Shown here piece after piece: positions 39,779-49,907 of a stretch of DNA of 64,000 bases. Location: NCBI GenBank assembly GCA_934718135.1, contig CAKUZW010000008.1:36895-100894 (forward strand), written 5' to 3'. The notes below the pieces were generated by a model, which was given only the letters and a program-made list of their open reading frames with translations, did no database searches and was not told the DNA's origin. This DNA comes from an uncultured Candidatus Melainabacteria bacterium. GTDB taxonomy: Bacteria > Cyanobacteriota > Vampirovibrionia > Gastranaerophilales > Gastranaerophilaceae. Numbering within the stretch: position 1 is the stretch's first letter; every line of letters begins with the position of its first letter. Both the position numbers and the translations under genes were made by a program.

Positions 39779-42067
39779 TTATTCAACATCTACAGGCGGT
39801 CTTTGAATTTTTTCAATGGCTTCTCTTGCGGTGAATACTAAGCTTTCCGGAATATTATCAATTGTTGTAAGTTGTCTTAGGACATCAACTACTCGTTTGA
39901 AAGCTCTGACAATGTCACCTTCTCCGATTTCGATTTGTTCTGATACGGTTTCCCATTCAGCCCCTTCAACCCAAAGTTCAATTAGGGAGCTGAAATAAGG
40001 ATTGATGTATAGTGGAGCTTCAATATCGTATTTTGATTGAACTTTTTCAAGTTTCCTTTTTATATTTCTGATTTGGTTAAGTGTTTTTCGAACAGGTTCA
40101 GAAAATGGAATATATGGAATTTCAATTCTTAAATCTTCTGTTGTTAAGGCACAAATTACGCCTGCAAGTTGTGATGGAGTTAAGTTTTCTAAAACTCCGG
40201 AGAAAATGATTTCAGCAAGGAACAACTCATTTTCGGATCTGATTTGAGAAGTTGTTTTACCTTTATCTGTCGGGTAATCATTTTCTAAATATCCATAATC
40301 TTGTAGTGCTGCACGATGAGCTAAAAACTTATTCCAATAGATATCTTTTTGTTTTTCGATTTCTTTTGTTAATTTTTTCTTTTTGCTTTCTAATCTTGCA
40401 AGAACTTCAATATTTTTTGAGTGTTTTTTGTAGTGTTTACATTGGTCACATGCAAAACTTTGTAATTTTTGAAGCTCTGCTTTATTTCTTCTGCCAAACT
40501 CAATAATTTCAGGGGTAAGAGGTCTGTGTTTAGCTTTTTCTTGCCGAACGATTTTTTTATAGGTTTGTCTGTTTTGAACATATAAAAATCTTAATTTGTC
40601 ATATTCGTGCATTTTTTCATCTGTCAAATGACTTGGGCAGACAAAACTTCTAGCTTTTATTTCATTTTCGTATTGTTCAATTTGGTCAAGTATCGGCTTT
40701 AATCTATAATCTGAAGAGTAATAGCCAAAACTTTTCAGTATAAGCTCTTTAGCTTCATCAAGGCTAAATCTTTGTAACAGATTAAGAACCATAGAATAGC
40801 TTGGTGAAAAGCGACTTTCTAGCGGATTTGAATCACTTAGTACAAGTTCTGCTACTTCATCAGGAGTTTGGAATGATGTTCCGACAATAGTTACATAACC
40901 TACTTCGTCCATTCCTCTTCTTCCTGCACGTCCAGACATTTGCAAAAATTCATTTGCCGTCAGCATTCTATGACCGGAGTCGGTTCTTTTGCTTGTTGAA
41001 CTTATGACCGTTGATCTTGCAGGCATATTGATTCCGGCTGCGAGTGTTTCTGTCGCAAATACAACTTTAATAAGTCCTTTTTGAAATAGTTTTTCTACTA
41101 AATTTTTCCAAGCAGGAAGTAAACCTGCGTGGTGAGATGCAACTCCTTGGATTAAATATTCAATGTGCTTGTTGCCGTATAGATGAGGATTTTCGGCGAT
41201 AAATTCATCAATGAATGCTTTGATTTCTTCTTGTTCTTTCCGGGTATTTAAACCAAGCCCTGAACATTTTTCCATTTGTTCATCACATTTTTTTCTTGAA
41301 AATGTGAAATAAATTGCGGGAAGCATATCATTATCTGCTAAATTTTGGATAATTTGTTTTACGTAAGTCTTTTTCCTTTTATCTTTGCCTTTTGCCCATT
41401 GTGGTTTTTCAGGTTTAATTTTTGTGTTTAATTTTCCGTCCGGAGTCAAAAGCGGTAAAAGCTTGTATGGTTGAGAACTGTCAAAATAGAAAAATCTCAA
41501 TGGCACAGGTCTAAAGTCTGTATTAACGAGTTTTGTTTTTGAGTGAACTGTATTAATCCAATTTGTGAGTTCATCGCAGTTTGCAACTGTTGCAGATAGT
41601 GCAATAATTTGAATATTTGTCGGACAATAAATTATGCTTTCTTCCCAAACAGTACCTCTTTGTTCATCATTCATATAGTGAACTTCATCAAGAACAACAT
41701 AGCGAACATTTTTAAGGTTATCTGCTACAGCTCCAAAGTTTGTGCCATATAGCATATTTCTGAAAACTTCCGTTGTCATAATGACGATTTGAGCGTTTCT
41801 GTTTATTGAAGTATCACCTGTCAAAAGCCCGACTTTATCAGAACCATATTTTTCGCAAAAATCATAGAACTTTTGGTTTGAAAGAGCTTTTAGCGGCGTT
41901 GTATAAAATATCCTGCAATCTTGGTTCAGTGCATTATTTATTGCGTGTTCTGCGATTACGGTTTTACCTGCTCCTGTTGGAGCACACACAACAACGCTTT
42001 CTCCTCTGTCAATAATTTCACACGCCTCTTTTTGGAAATCATCCAACTCGAATGGAAACTCACTCAT
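39779..42067 (-). CDS. Ski2/Mtr4-like DExH-box RNA helicase
   Basis: 762 residues. Motif I VVCAPTGAGKTVIAEHA, motif II YVVLDEVHYMND, motif III ALSATVANCDELTNWI, motif VI EFLQMSGRAGRRGMDEVG, and a C-terminal helical DSHCT-like domain. Zn-like Cys pair in FACDQCKHYKKH. Such Ski2-type helicases are common in cyanobacteria and actinobacteria and act in RNA turnover or ribosome-linked processes. The start is at the MSEFPFELDDFQKEAC segment, which matches the family N-terminus (Q motif-like). Single gene. Confidence 0.9.
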   Translation of the reverse strand: MSEFPFELDDFQKEACEIIDRGESVVVCAPTGAGKTVIAEHAINNALNQDCRIFYTTPLKALSNQKFYDFCEKYGSDKVGLLTGDTSINRNAQIVIMTTEVFRNMLYGTNFGAVADNLKNVRYVVLDEVHYMNDEQRGTVWEESIIYCPTNIQIIALSATVANCDELTNWINTVHSKTKLVNTDFRPVPLRFFYFDSSQPYKLLPLLTPDGKLNTKIKPEKPQWAKGKDKRKKTYVKQIIQNLADNDMLPAIYFTFSRKKCDEQMEKCSGLGLNTRKEQEEIKAFIDEFIAENPHLYGNKHIEYLIQGVASHHAGLLPAWKNLVEKLFQKGLIKVVFATETLAAGINMPARSTVISSTSKRTDSGHRMLTANEFLQMSGRAGRRGMDEVGYVTIVGTSFQTPDEVAELVLSDSNPLESRFSPSYSMVLNLLQRFSLDEAKELILKSFGYYSSDYRLKPILDQIEQYENEIKARSFVCPSHLTDEKMHEYDKLRFLYVQNRQTYKKIVRQEKAKHRPLTPEIIEFGRRNKAELQKLQSFACDQCKHYKKHSKNIEVLARLESKKKKLTKEIEKQKDIYWNKFLAHRAALQDYGYLENDYPTDKGKTTSQIRSENELFLAEIIFSGVLENLTPSQLAGVICALTTEDLRIEIPYIPFSEPVRKTLNQIRNIKRKLEKVQSKYDIEAPLYINPYFSSLIELWVEGAEWETVSEQIEIGEGDIVRAFKRVVDVLRQLTTIDNIPESLVFTAREAIEKIQRPPVDVE

Positions 42068-42230
42068 TTTCTGTCCTTTTTAAAGCTATTCTCTATCTAT
42101 TATACCATATTTTGGTGTATAATAAAAGTGTAAAATTTAATATTTATTAAGTTTTTTTTATAATCTAGCAAAAATAAATTTTTTGAGATTTAAAATAGAA
42201 ACGTAAAAATGCAAATTGAAGAAGGAAAAA

Positions 42231-42581
42231 ATGAAAGTTAACAATTCTACAACCTCAACCCCGAGTTTTGGAACTGTATATTACAATGCAAATGCTACAA
42301 ATACTATTCTAAATAGATTAAACTCTCGTGATATAAGCAAATTCAACAAATTAACATCAAAACAAAAACATAATAAAAATGTTGATATTACTTTTTATGT
42401 AAGAAAAAATTCAACAAGACTATTTGCTTATATTATTCCTAAAGATTTGTTATTCCATGACGCTTTTACAAGTTTAGAAAGAGAGGGTCGTTTCCATTTA
42501 TTCCGCAATCCATTAACTTTTATTGAAAAGGTTTGTAAAAAGGCAGATGATTTATCCGAAAAACTTGCAAGACGTATATAG
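42231..42581 (+). CDS. Small hypothetical protein with N-terminal TPSFG motif
   Basis: 116 residues from the ATG at 42231, which has GAAGAAGGAAAAA upstream; an in-frame TTG 15 bases earlier is unlikely. Basic, no membrane segment. The N-terminus STTSTPSFGTVYYN fits the recurring F-x(0,1)-G pattern; the C-terminus (FIEKVCKKADDLSEKLARR) is helical. Not recognised. A strong terminator shared with convergent serS follows. Confidence 0.62.
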   Translation: MKVNNSTTSTPSFGTVYYNANATNTILNRLNSRDISKFNKLTSKQKHNKNVDITFYVRKNSTRLFAYIIPKDLLFHDAFTSLEREGRFHLFRNPLTFIEKVCKKADDLSEKLARRI

Positions 42582-42606
42582 TTTTGTAATAAAAATGAAT
42601 TCATAA

Positions 42607-42648
42607 CAAAAACAGATATCTTTTTAGCTTTAAGATACCTGTTTTTTG
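42607..42648. terminator. Bidirectional terminator between 42231-42581 and serS
   Basis: AAACAGATATCTT pairs with AAGATACCTGTTT (one mismatch), A/T runs on both sides. Confidence 0.85.
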
Positions 42649-42671
42649 TGTTGTATTTAATAGAAAATTAT

Positions 42672-43937
42672 TTAAATTTTATCAAATCCGGTGTATTTTC
42701 TTAATACTTCAGGAATAATGATAGTTCCATCAGCTTGTTGATAGTTTTCAACAATAGCTGCAAATGTTCTGCCAACTGCAAGACCTGAACCATTAATTGT
42801 GTGTACAAATCTTGTTTTCCCTGTAGCTTTTTCTTTGTAGCGGATATTTGCTCTTCTTGCTTGGTAATCTCCGTAGTTTGAACAACTTGAAATTTCTTTA
42901 TAAGCATTATATGAAGGCATCCAAACTTCCAAATCCCAACATTTGTTAGCTGAAAATCCGATATCTCCTGTTGATAACGCTTCTCTTCTGTATGGTAATT
43001 CAAGAAGTTGCAACATTTTTTCAGCGTCTTCTGTCAATTTTTCATGCTCATCTTTACTTGTTTCAGGTGTGCAAAGTTTTACAAGTTCAACTTTGTTAAA
43101 TTGGTGAACTCTGATTAACCCTCTTGTATCTTTACCCGCAGAACCGGCTTCACGTCTAAAGCATGGAGTGTAAGCAGTCATATATTTAGGTAGGTCATCT
43201 TCTGATAAAATTTCACCTGAATAAATATTTGTTACAGGAACTTCTGCAGTCGGGATTAAGTACAAATCTTCGTTTTCGCATTTATACATGTCTTCTGCAA
43301 ATTTGGGAAGTTGGCCGGTACCTGTCATTGTTGCTGAGTTTGCCATAAACGGAGGAAGAATTTCTTCGTAACCTTGTTGTTCAGTGTGGTAATCTAAGAA
43401 GAAATTGATGATAGCTCTTTCTAATCTTGAGCCTTTTCCTCTGTATAAAGTAAATCTGCTTTGAGATAATTTAACCCCGCGTTCAAAATCTACAAGATTT
43501 TTTTCTTCGCATAAATCCCAGTGTGCTTTAAATTCAAAGTCAAATTTTCGAGGTTCGCCCCATTTGTAAACTTCTACGTTGTCAGCATCAGATGCCCCAA
43601 TTGGAGTAGTTTCATCCGGAATATTCGGGATGTGAAGAAGAATATCTCTTTGTTTTGCGTCTAATTCTGTTTGTTTTTCTTCTAAATCTTTTATTTCATC
43701 TCCTAAAACACGAACATCTTCTTGAATTTCATCTGTGTTTTCACCATTCTTTTTCATCTGTCCGATTTTTTGAGATTCAGATTTTCTTTTGGCTCTTAAT
43801 TCATCGGCTTTTGTCTGAATTTTTCTTCTTTCTTCATCTATAACAAGAACTTCATCAATAGAAAGTTCAGGGTTTCTACGTTTTAAAAGTTCATTAATTT
43901 TGTCAGGATTTTCTCTAATTAGTTTAATATCAAGCAT
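42672..43937 (-). CDS. serS: Seryl-tRNA synthetase
   Basis: 421 residues. Charges tRNA-Ser and tRNA-Sec-type substrates. The N-terminal coiled coil (residues about 25-100, Lys/Glu/Gln rich) that clasps the long variable arm is followed by the class II core: PTAEVPVTNIYSGEIL, CFRREAGSAGKDTRGLIRVHQFNKVEL (motif 2) and GSGLAVGRTFAAIVENYQ (motif 3). Intact and typical. Confidence 0.97.
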   Translation of the reverse strand: MLDIKLIRENPDKINELLKRRNPELSIDEVLVIDEERRKIQTKADELRAKRKSESQKIGQMKKNGENTDEIQEDVRVLGDEIKDLEEKQTELDAKQRDILLHIPNIPDETTPIGASDADNVEVYKWGEPRKFDFEFKAHWDLCEEKNLVDFERGVKLSQSRFTLYRGKGSRLERAIINFFLDYHTEQQGYEEILPPFMANSATMTGTGQLPKFAEDMYKCENEDLYLIPTAEVPVTNIYSGEILSEDDLPKYMTAYTPCFRREAGSAGKDTRGLIRVHQFNKVELVKLCTPETSKDEHEKLTEDAEKMLQLLELPYRREALSTGDIGFSANKCWDLEVWMPSYNAYKEISSCSNYGDYQARRANIRYKEKATGKTRFVHTINGSGLAVGRTFAAIVENYQQADGTIIIPEVLRKYTGFDKI

Positions 43938-44089
43938 TTTTCCCTCTTTTCCTTTACTAAATAAGCAAATTAATTTTAATAGAAATAAAAATTATAATCA
44001 AGTTTGTGAAGGAATATTGTGCTTTTGTCTGATAATAATTTGCAATAATTTTGAAATAATGTATAATATCAGTAACTAAGGGAGATGTG

Positions 44090-44410
44090 ATGTTCAAAAA
44101 ATTAGCAAAACAATTGAAAGCTGAAAATGACGCTAGTTCTTGTTTCCCAATGAGTTCTCCTATGGAAACTCTTCAAGAACATGCAAAAAAATCTTTTCTA
44201 AAAAGTTTGTCTAAGCATGCCCTAAATTTGTACGAAAGACAGACCGATATAAATAATTTTACAAAACTTGCTCTTTCTGATCCTGAAAATGACACCCATA
44301 ACAAAATTATGGATGAATTGTTTGGCAAAGGTATTATTGACCCTATGTCAGAAGAATCTGCATTTAAATTATCTCATAATGAAAAATTCTTGAAAGATTT
44401 AGGTTTGTAA
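44090..44410 (+). CDS. Hypothetical protein upstream of clpC
   Basis: 106 residues, helical, charged, unrecognised (MFKKLAKQLKAENDASSCFPMS...). GGAG lies five bases before the ATG and TATAAT at about 44060-44066 gives a promoter. Its stop is about 95 bp before clpC, which has its own promoter, so the two are probably separate transcripts. A role as an adaptor for ClpC is conceivable from position only. Confidence 0.6.
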   Translation: MFKKLAKQLKAENDASSCFPMSSPMETLQEHAKKSFLKSLSKHALNLYERQTDINNFTKLALSDPENDTHNKIMDELFGKGIIDPMSEESAFKLSHNEKFLKDLGL

Positions 44411-44446
44411 TCTTTTGAGTCCTGATTTTTATCTTTGTTAAGTAAC

Positions 44447-44475
44447 TTGAAACTTTTTCGTTTTTTGTATATAAT
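44447..44475 (+). promoter_or_regulatory. Promoter of clpC
   Basis: TTGAAA, 17 bp spacer, TATAAT, then a 30-base leader with GATAGGAG. No CtsR heptad repeat (GGTCAAA type) is visible. Confidence 0.75.
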
Positions 44476-44504
44476 TTTTCTATAAGAAGAGATAGGAGTC
44501 AAAA

Positions 44505-47021
44505 ATGTTCGAACGTTTTACAGAAAAAGCAATAAAAGTTATTATGCTTGCTCAAGAAGAGGCTCGAAGATTAGGTCATAATTTCGTTGGAACTGAACAG
44601 GTTCTACTTGGCTTAATCGGTGAAGGTACAGGTGTTGCTGCTAAAACTCTTAAATCTATGGGGGTTAACCTTAAAGATGCAAGAACCGAAGTTGAAAAAA
44701 TTATTGGTAGAGGTTCAGGGTTTGTAGCTGTAGAAATTCCTTTTACTCCACGTGCTAAAAGGGTTTTAGAACTTTCTTGGGATGAAGCAAGACAATTAGG
44801 TCATAATTATATCGGCACAGAACACCTTTTACTTGGCTTAATCCGTGAAGGTGAAGGGGTTGCAGCTAGAGTTCTAGAAAACCTTGGTGTTGATTTAAAT
44901 AAGGTTAGAAGTAATGTTATTAAGATGTTAGGAGAATCTAAGCCGCAAGCTACTGCAGGTGGTTCAAGTTCAGGTTCTTCAAGCTCTACTTCATCTTCTA
45001 GCGGAAAAACAAAAACCCCGAGTCTTGATGAATTCGGTAGAGATTTAACTCTTGCCGCTCAAGAGTTACGTTTAGACCCTGTTGTTGGTCGAGATAAGGA
45101 GATTGAACGTGTAATTCAAATTCTTGCAAGACGTACTAAAAACAACCCTGTTCTCCTTGGTGAACCTGGTGTTGGTAAAACTGCCGTTGCAGAAGGTTTG
45201 GCATTGAGAATTGTTAATGCTGAGGTTCCTGATATTTTAGACGGTAAAAAAGTTATCCAATTGGATATGGGGCTTTTGGTTGCCGGTACAAAATATCGTG
45301 GTGAATTTGAAGAACGTTTAAAGAAAATCATGGATGAAATTCGTCAAGCAGGAAATATTATTCTAGTAATTGATGAAATGCATACATTGATTGGTGCCGG
45401 TGCAGCAGAAGGTGCTATTGATGCTGCGAATATCTTGAAACCGGCTCTATCAAGAGGTGAAATTCAAGTTATTGGTGCAACAACATCTGATGAATATAGA
45501 AAATATATTGAAAAAGATCCTGCACTTGAAAGACGTTTCCAACCTGTTATGATTGATGAACCTTCAATAGATGAGTCTATTGAAATCATCAAAGGGCTGA
45601 AACCTAAATATGAAGAACACCACAAATTGATAATTTCAGATGAAGCTATTGTTGCTGCTGTTAAATTGTCAAGCAAATATGTAAATGACAGATTTTTACC
45701 GGATAAGGCAATTGATGTTATTGATGAAGCAAGTTCAAAAGTTCGTTTAAAAGCTTCAAATATGTGTCCTGAGGGTAAAGAGCTTGAAAAACAATTAAAA
45801 TCTTTAATCAAAGAAAAAGAAGATGCTATCAGAAATCAAGAATTTGAAACAGCATCTCAACTTCGTGATGATGAAGCTGATTTGAGAGATCAAATCAGAG
45901 AAGTTTCAGCAAAATGGAGAGAAGAACACGAAGCTAATAAACCGACTGTTACAGCAGAAAATGTTGCAGAAGTTATTGCAATGATGACAGGTGTTCCGGT
46001 TACTAAACTTACAGAAGGAGAAAGTGAAAGACTTCTAAAATTGGAAGACACTCTTCACAAACGTGTAATCGGTCAACATGATGCAATTGTTGCTATTTCA
46101 AAAGCAATCAGACGTGCAAGAGTTGGATTGAAAGCTCCAAACAGACCAATCGGTAGTTTTATCTTCTGTGGTCCAACAGGTGTTGGTAAAACTGAACTTG
46201 CTAAGGCTTTAGCTGAGGCGATGTTTGGCTCTGAAGATAACATGATAAGAGTTGATATGTCAGAATTCATGGAAAAACATTCAACTGCAAAACTTATCGG
46301 TTCTCCTCCGGGGTATGTTGGTTATGATGATGGTGGACATTTGTCAGAACTAGTTAGAAAGAAACCTTATTCAGTTGTTCTTTTTGACGAAATTGAAAAA
46401 GCTCACCCTGACGTATTCAACATCATGCTTCAAATTTTGGATGACGGTAGATTAACAGATTCTAAAGGTCGTCATATCAGCTTTAAGAATACTGTAATTA
46501 TCATGACTTCTAACGTTGGTGCAAGTATGATTACTAATACTTCAAAACTTGGCTTTACAACATCAGAAGATGAGTCTAAATCTAAATATGAAAAATTGAA
46601 AGACACAGTTTCTGAAGAAATGAAGAAAGCGTTCAGACCTGAATTCTTGAACAGAATTGATGAAACAATTGTATTCTCTCATTTATCTAAAGAAGAAATT
46701 AGACAAATTGTTGACTTGATGTTGAAAGACTTGTTCAAACGTTTGGCTGAAAAAGAATTGAACATCGAAGTATCTGATGAAGTTAAGGATCATTTGGCCG
46801 AATCCGGATATTCTGAAGCTTATGGTGCAAGACCATTAAGACGTTTAATTCAAAGAAAAATGGAAGACAGTTTGGCAGAAGAAATTCTTTCAGGAAAATA
46901 CTCTAAAGGTGATACTATTAAAGTAACTTTAGTTGATGGCAAAATTTCTTTTGAAAAAGCTGCTAAAGCCAAACGAACAAAGAAAACAGAACAGGTGGAA
47001 GAACAACCTTCTGCTAATTAA
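44505..47021 (+). CDS. clpC: ATP-dependent Clp protease ATP-binding subunit ClpC
   Basis: 838 residues. Two N-terminal Clp repeats (residues 1-145), a Gly/Ser-rich linker, AAA module 1 with GEPGVGKTAVAEG, a UVR-containing middle domain (EKEDAIRNQEFETASQLRDDEADLR) and AAA module 2 with CGPTGVGKTELAKALAE and the C-terminal sensor-2 region. It unfolds substrates for ClpP; the ClpP-docking loop (LGF at about residue 680) is present. Cyanobacterial and Gram-positive in type. A terminator follows. Confidence 0.97.
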   Translation: MFERFTEKAIKVIMLAQEEARRLGHNFVGTEQVLLGLIGEGTGVAAKTLKSMGVNLKDARTEVEKIIGRGSGFVAVEIPFTPRAKRVLELSWDEARQLGHNYIGTEHLLLGLIREGEGVAARVLENLGVDLNKVRSNVIKMLGESKPQATAGGSSSGSSSSTSSSSGKTKTPSLDEFGRDLTLAAQELRLDPVVGRDKEIERVIQILARRTKNNPVLLGEPGVGKTAVAEGLALRIVNAEVPDILDGKKVIQLDMGLLVAGTKYRGEFEERLKKIMDEIRQAGNIILVIDEMHTLIGAGAAEGAIDAANILKPALSRGEIQVIGATTSDEYRKYIEKDPALERRFQPVMIDEPSIDESIEIIKGLKPKYEEHHKLIISDEAIVAAVKLSSKYVNDRFLPDKAIDVIDEASSKVRLKASNMCPEGKELEKQLKSLIKEKEDAIRNQEFETASQLRDDEADLRDQIREVSAKWREEHEANKPTVTAENVAEVIAMMTGVPVTKLTEGESERLLKLEDTLHKRVIGQHDAIVAISKAIRRARVGLKAPNRPIGSFIFCGPTGVGKTELAKALAEAMFGSEDNMIRVDMSEFMEKHSTAKLIGSPPGYVGYDDGGHLSELVRKKPYSVVLFDEIEKAHPDVFNIMLQILDDGRLTDSKGRHISFKNTVIIMTSNVGASMITNTSKLGFTTSEDESKSKYEKLKDTVSEEMKKAFRPEFLNRIDETIVFSHLSKEEIRQIVDLMLKDLFKRLAEKELNIEVSDEVKDHLAESGYSEAYGARPLRRLIQRKMEDSLAEEILSGKYSKGDTIKVTLVDGKISFEKAAKAKRTKKTEQVEEQPSAN

Positions 47022-47031
47022 ATAAAATTTT

Positions 47032-47068
47032 AACGGGAATGGAATTATTCTATTCCCGTTATATTTCT
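47032..47068 (+). terminator. Terminator after clpC
   Basis: AACGGGAAT / ATTCCCGTT stem-loop followed by ATATTTCTT. Confidence 0.8.
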
Positions 47069-47179
47069 TAATATTTTCTGCTTTGACTATTCAAAAAAAT
47101 TTTTACGTTTGTTATAAATATTGATTAATATAGGGACATGTTTTTATAACAAAAATTAAAGATAAGGTAGGGGCCATTT

Positions 47180-49798
47180 ATGCGTGTAAATTCAATTCAA
47201 AATTATTCAATGGTAGGACAAAGAGGAGTTTATTCAAATTCTGTACAAAACAAACAGCAGAGCATGCCTGTTAGAAAATCCAATATTGTGCAGTTAACTT
47301 TTACAGGGAAAAATATGTGGCAAGTTGCTTCAATTACTCCTGAAAATAATGGTTTAGGGCTTCCTGAAGCATCACAAGGAGGAGAGGGTGTTGTAGGTTA
47401 TGAATTACCGGCAAGTTTACGTAAGCATGAAAAAGTTCAGGTAAAACTTGCGGATGGTAAAGTTGAAGCAAAACCTGTAGATGCAAGAAGTTTTATGACA
47501 TTTTGGGAACATAATAACCCGAAAGGTGGTTATAAATTCTTAATCCATAAAGGTATTCCAAAATCTGAACTTAAAGACACAATGCCTGCAAGTGCTTTTT
47601 ACAGTGCTGATTTAGGCGAAGATATTGAATCTGTTGCGAAAAAATTAAATGTATCCCTAGATGAAATTGATTATGTTATTCAGAGCCGCCCGAATGGTAA
47701 TGGGCCTAAAGCTCAATCAAAATATTGTTTGTTAGAACCTACCAGTGTAAGAGGGGAAGTTTCCCATTTGTCTGATACAAAGTTAGGCGAAACGGTTTCT
47801 GTTCCTTATAGATTATTTAAAGTTTCAGAACATAATCCAAGTTATAACAAATTGAAGGGTGAACCTAACTATTTTATTTATACTCCGCAATTAGCACGAG
47901 CTTCTAAGCCTTATTCTTACGATTGTTGGGGAAATGTTCCGTTTGATGCGGAAGTCATAAATTCAGATGGTATGAAATCTTTAGCAAATTCAATTCACAA
48001 ACAAATGGACACTGAGGAGTTCGGACACTTTAACCCTGCAAGTGTACTTTGTCACGATAGAATTGCAAATACTTATGGAAACCATATTGCAAATATGTCA
48101 GCAGCGGGAGATACTGCAGTAGATGGTGTTAAGGCTCATATCATTGACCATAATACCGGTAGAAATTACCAAGGTGCAACAGGCGATCCATTCAAATTTT
48201 TATCTGTTGTTGGAGATGAAACTGATGCACAAGCAATAAAAAATTCTCCATATTTTGATATTTTGCAAAAAGCAAGAGATTTTGGTATGGACTCAGAAGC
48301 TTTGTCTCCTAGAGAAAGAGCAATTGCACATTCTGTTTTAGATCCTGTATTAGCTCCATTTAGAGATGGTGCGGGAACTTATAATATTTTAAAAGTAGGT
48401 ATTTCATCATCTAAAGCTAATCCGCAAAATGTTTCTGTTGGTACAGTTTCACATACGTTTGATAGTGAAATGAAATCCCCTGAAACTCCGGATGCTGCTA
48501 AATTCCTTACAGATGATTTTGCATCAATTCAAACAAAATCTGTTGGTAATGGTGTAACCCCTGCTAATATGCATTTTGAACAAAAAGATGCAAAATTCGG
48601 TCGTGGTGATAACGGTTTGACTAAAGAGGCTGCTACAGGCTTTACTCCATTCCAGTATAATGGTTCAAATATTGATGAAGTTATCGCAGCAAAAGAAAAG
48701 AACGCACGTTGGTTAACCAATTTAATTTGGGAAGCAGGTGAAAAAGGACAAGATGAATTGAATAAATTGTTCTTCAACGAAGGTCAAATCCGTGACGGTC
48801 ACAATGTAATTGGTCATTTGTCTCCAATTAAAGACGGTGAAATCTTGGTATTCGGCTTTGGAAGACCTGATGAACAAAAAGGTTTCCCTATTTCAACTAA
48901 GGGTTATTTAGAATTCTTGAAAAGAGAAGATGTACCTACGGAAACAAAACAAAAAGTTAAACTTATGTTAGGTGCAGGTCCTTGGAATAAAGATGCTGAC
49001 GATTTCAAGGCAATTAAACATGATTTGAATGAAATTACTAAACTTGACGGTGGAATTTACAAAAACAATGTGATGTATATTGATGGCTTTACTCCAAATA
49101 GATTTACCGGTTGCAGCCATTATGGATTATTCACATCTCGCCGTGAAATGTATGGTATAACACCAATTGAATGTAAAATCGCAGGTACTCCTTACGGTTC
49201 AACTAAAACAGGTGGTCCTGTGGATTATACAAACCCTTCTAACGGCTTCTTAACAAATGATGTTGTAGAAGGTCGTCCTGAAAGATATGGTTTGACTTGG
49301 GGTAATTCTTCAAGAGAAATTGATCAGGCAAGGGTTGACCACCAAGCTCCTCAAGTAGGTGAAATTTTTAAAGAAATGATTGAAGAATACACTGATAACC
49401 ATGAACAGTATGTTGCTAAATCAAAGAAAAATATTGAGGAACTTGTGGATTGGCATAACAATTCAGAGTACAATAAAGGCAAATCCGCTAACAGACTTTA
49501 TTTGGATGATATTTTAGAAACAGATAAAGGTTGGGAAGCTCGTAATAAAAAGCCTATGAATAGAGTTATCGGCAAACTTGGCGAATACAAAGATGAATTA
49601 GAAAATCTAATGCATCGTTCAAGTTCAAAAACTGTTAAAACTGTTTTGGCAATTGGTGTTGGAGCTTTAGCTATCGCAGGTGGAATTTATATGTATATGA
49701 ATAAATCTAAACAAAAAGTTGCAGATGCAACAACACCGAAGGCTGAACCGCAAAAAGAACAAGAGGCTAAACCTCAAAAAGAAGCAAAAGCTGCATAG
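47180..49798 (+). CDS. Divergent starch/glycogen-synthase-like glycosyltransferase with C-terminal membrane tail
   Basis: 872 residues. The order of blocks is that of GT5 (GlgA-type) enzymes but every block is altered: ENNGLGLPEASQGGEGVVGYELPASL near the N-terminus, FNPASVLCHDRIAN, SVGTVSHTFDSEM, GFGRPDEQKGF (Arg and Lys of the phosphate site) and SRREMYGITPIECKIAGTPYGSTKTGGPVDY with an E-x7-E pair. It also has a 40-residue N-terminal extension ending in VQLTFTGKNMW, and a Lys/Glu tail after one hydrophobic helix (VLAIGVGALAIAGGIYMYM). An alpha-glucan or other nucleotide-sugar transferase tied to the membrane is the best inference; activity is unproven. AGGGG precedes the ATG. Confidence 0.72.
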   Translation: MRVNSIQNYSMVGQRGVYSNSVQNKQQSMPVRKSNIVQLTFTGKNMWQVASITPENNGLGLPEASQGGEGVVGYELPASLRKHEKVQVKLADGKVEAKPVDARSFMTFWEHNNPKGGYKFLIHKGIPKSELKDTMPASAFYSADLGEDIESVAKKLNVSLDEIDYVIQSRPNGNGPKAQSKYCLLEPTSVRGEVSHLSDTKLGETVSVPYRLFKVSEHNPSYNKLKGEPNYFIYTPQLARASKPYSYDCWGNVPFDAEVINSDGMKSLANSIHKQMDTEEFGHFNPASVLCHDRIANTYGNHIANMSAAGDTAVDGVKAHIIDHNTGRNYQGATGDPFKFLSVVGDETDAQAIKNSPYFDILQKARDFGMDSEALSPRERAIAHSVLDPVLAPFRDGAGTYNILKVGISSSKANPQNVSVGTVSHTFDSEMKSPETPDAAKFLTDDFASIQTKSVGNGVTPANMHFEQKDAKFGRGDNGLTKEAATGFTPFQYNGSNIDEVIAAKEKNARWLTNLIWEAGEKGQDELNKLFFNEGQIRDGHNVIGHLSPIKDGEILVFGFGRPDEQKGFPISTKGYLEFLKREDVPTETKQKVKLMLGAGPWNKDADDFKAIKHDLNEITKLDGGIYKNNVMYIDGFTPNRFTGCSHYGLFTSRREMYGITPIECKIAGTPYGSTKTGGPVDYTNPSNGFLTNDVVEGRPERYGLTWGNSSREIDQARVDHQAPQVGEIFKEMIEEYTDNHEQYVAKSKKNIEELVDWHNNSEYNKGKSANRLYLDDILETDKGWEARNKKPMNRVIGKLGEYKDELENLMHRSSSKTVKTVLAIGVGALAIAGGIYMYMNKSKQKVADATTPKAEPQKEQEAKPQKEAKAA

Positions 49799-49833
49799 AT
49801 TTGTTTTATATTCAGTATTTAAAAAGAAAAGGC

Positions 49834-49862
49834 GAAGTTTATATTTAAACTTCGCCTATATA
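49834..49862 (+). terminator. Terminator after the GT5-like gene
   Basis: GGCGAAGTTTA-TAT-TTAAACTTCGCC, a perfect stem; the T run is weak. Confidence 0.7.
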
Positions 49863-49907
49863 TTGGCGTAAATAAATGAATGAATAATTAAAATTGTATT
49901 CTTAGCC

